In this document: positions 63,759-64,000 of the stretch, in pieces | Layout: every line of letters begins with the position of its first letter | How positions within the stretch are numbered: the stretch's first letter is position 1 | From: Actinomycetota bacterium | Lineage (GTDB): Bacteria; Actinomycetota; Actinomycetes; Propionibacteriales; Propionibacteriaceae | Assembly (NCBI GenBank): GCA_020161755.1 | Contig: JAIUOS010000015.1 | Span: 28,810 to 92,809, forward strand | DNA: 64,000 bases | Direction: 5' to 3' | Notes under the pieces: generated by a model | What the model saw: the letters and a program-made list of their open reading frames with translations, nothing else | Databases searched by the model: none | What the model was told of the DNA's origin: nothing | Position numbers and translations under genes: made by a program

Positions 63759-63764
63759 ACCCTA
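63759..63764 (-). promoter_or_regulatory. -10 box TAGGGT, leaderless start of rnhA
   Basis: On the minus strand TAGGGT is followed by 7 bases and the GTG at 63751, with no Shine-Dalgarno sequence. Confidence 0.55.
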
Positions 63765-63822
63765 ATGGAGCATCGACAGCCGCACCGCGCTCTGGCCGCC
63801 TGACCCCGGCAAGGAGGAACAG

Positions 63823-63948
63823 TTGGACGCAGCGTTCTGGCCCACCACTCTCGTCGTCGTGGCGACGCTGGGCACCGGGGGGTCTACACCTTCTCGACAG
63901 GCCTCGCGGGGGCGCCGGTGGGAACGGGACTGCTGCATGAGTAGGTGA
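63823..63948 (+). CDS. Possible small membrane peptide, maybe frameshifted
   Basis: A TTG preceded by a near-ideal AAGGAGGA at 63811-63818 opens a 41-residue frame beginning [19 protein letters not shown]. After a G6 run the frame turns Arg/Ser-rich. One frame over, the same DNA reads [21 protein letters not shown], which looks more protein-like and stops at 63942. Either a very small gene, a gene with a frameshift in the G run, or a remnant. No homologue recognised. The rest of 63949-64000 shows only a possible start of a next gene at 63997. Confidence 0.25.
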   Translation: MDAAFWPTTLVVVATLGTGGSTPSRQASRGRRWERDCCMSR

Positions 63949-64000
63949 CAACTGATCTGTGGGGCCCTGTGGGGTTCCGCTGGAAGGATGTGCACCATGC

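Noticed and set aside
63984..63999. AAGGAT box followed 7 bases later by ATG at 63997, possible leaderless start of the next gene
   Set aside because: Only one codon is inside the window, so no gene can be supported.

Overview
The window is high-GC DNA with dense genes, short intergenic gaps and many GTG starts. Many genes have a TAnnnT box 6-8 nt before the start codon, which points to leaderless transcripts. This suggests a high-GC Gram-positive (Actinobacteria). Secreted PKD/LamG/RCC1 proteins, a TreY-TreZ fusion with GlgX, and an acetate/succinate-type CoA transferase fit the order Propionibacteriales (Propionibacteriaceae or Nocardioidaceae), but the order-level placement is inference.

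Region 1 (1-32.6 kb) is an exopolysaccharide locus of the Wzx/Wzy type, bracketed by large secreted proteins. It carries two tandem secreted metallophosphoesterases (the first cut by the window edge), a GDPD-like lipoprotein and two giant propeller-FN3-LamG-PKD proteins. The export and assembly genes are a Wzz-like protein, a Wzy-like polymerase, a Wzx-like flippase coupled to a lipoprotein, and a WbaP-like initiating glycosylphosphotransferase. Precursor and assembly genes include two glycosyltransferases, a Gfo/Idh/MocA oxidoreductase, a TIM-barrel-like protein, a TagD-like cytidylyltransferase and a CDP-alcohol phosphatidyltransferase. dTDP-rhamnose genes are present as rmlA, rmlB and an rmlC-rmlD fusion. 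A secreted parallel beta-helix protein sits in the middle. Four secreted proteins share a related ~200-residue module, and many genes of the locus have runs of 5-8 G just upstream. Together these look like a coordinated system for making, exporting and dressing a rhamnose-containing surface polymer.

Region 2 (32.7-38.3 kb) holds a DUF4012 protein, a DUF1015 protein, a YeaD-type hexose-6-phosphate mutarotase and an acetyl/succinyl-CoA:acetate CoA transferase.

Region 3 (38.4-44.9 kb) is a tandem array of five paralogous secreted RCC1-type seven-bladed propellers on the minus strand.

Region 4 (45-49 kb) has a HAD phosphatase, two TetR regulators, a membrane protein, a secreted PxKF-domain protein and an HsmA-like membrane protein facing its TetR regulator across three 23-bp operators.

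Region 5 (49-55.5 kb) is a trehalose-from-glycogen operon: GlgX/TreX debranching enzyme followed by a TreY-TreZ fusion, with a perfect 22-bp inverted repeat at the junction.

Region 6 (55.6-64 kb) has an orphan PemK/MazF-like protein, a two-gene operon of a GT-C-like membrane protein and an MshEN-GT2 glycosyltransferase (predicted to sense c-di-GMP), a structured non-coding stretch, a pentapeptide-like protein, a HAD-IIA phosphatase, an epimerase/TetR divergent pair with two operators, and RNase HI.

No tRNA, rRNA, CRISPR array, transposase or prophage was seen. No gene-free stretch exceeds 300 bases.
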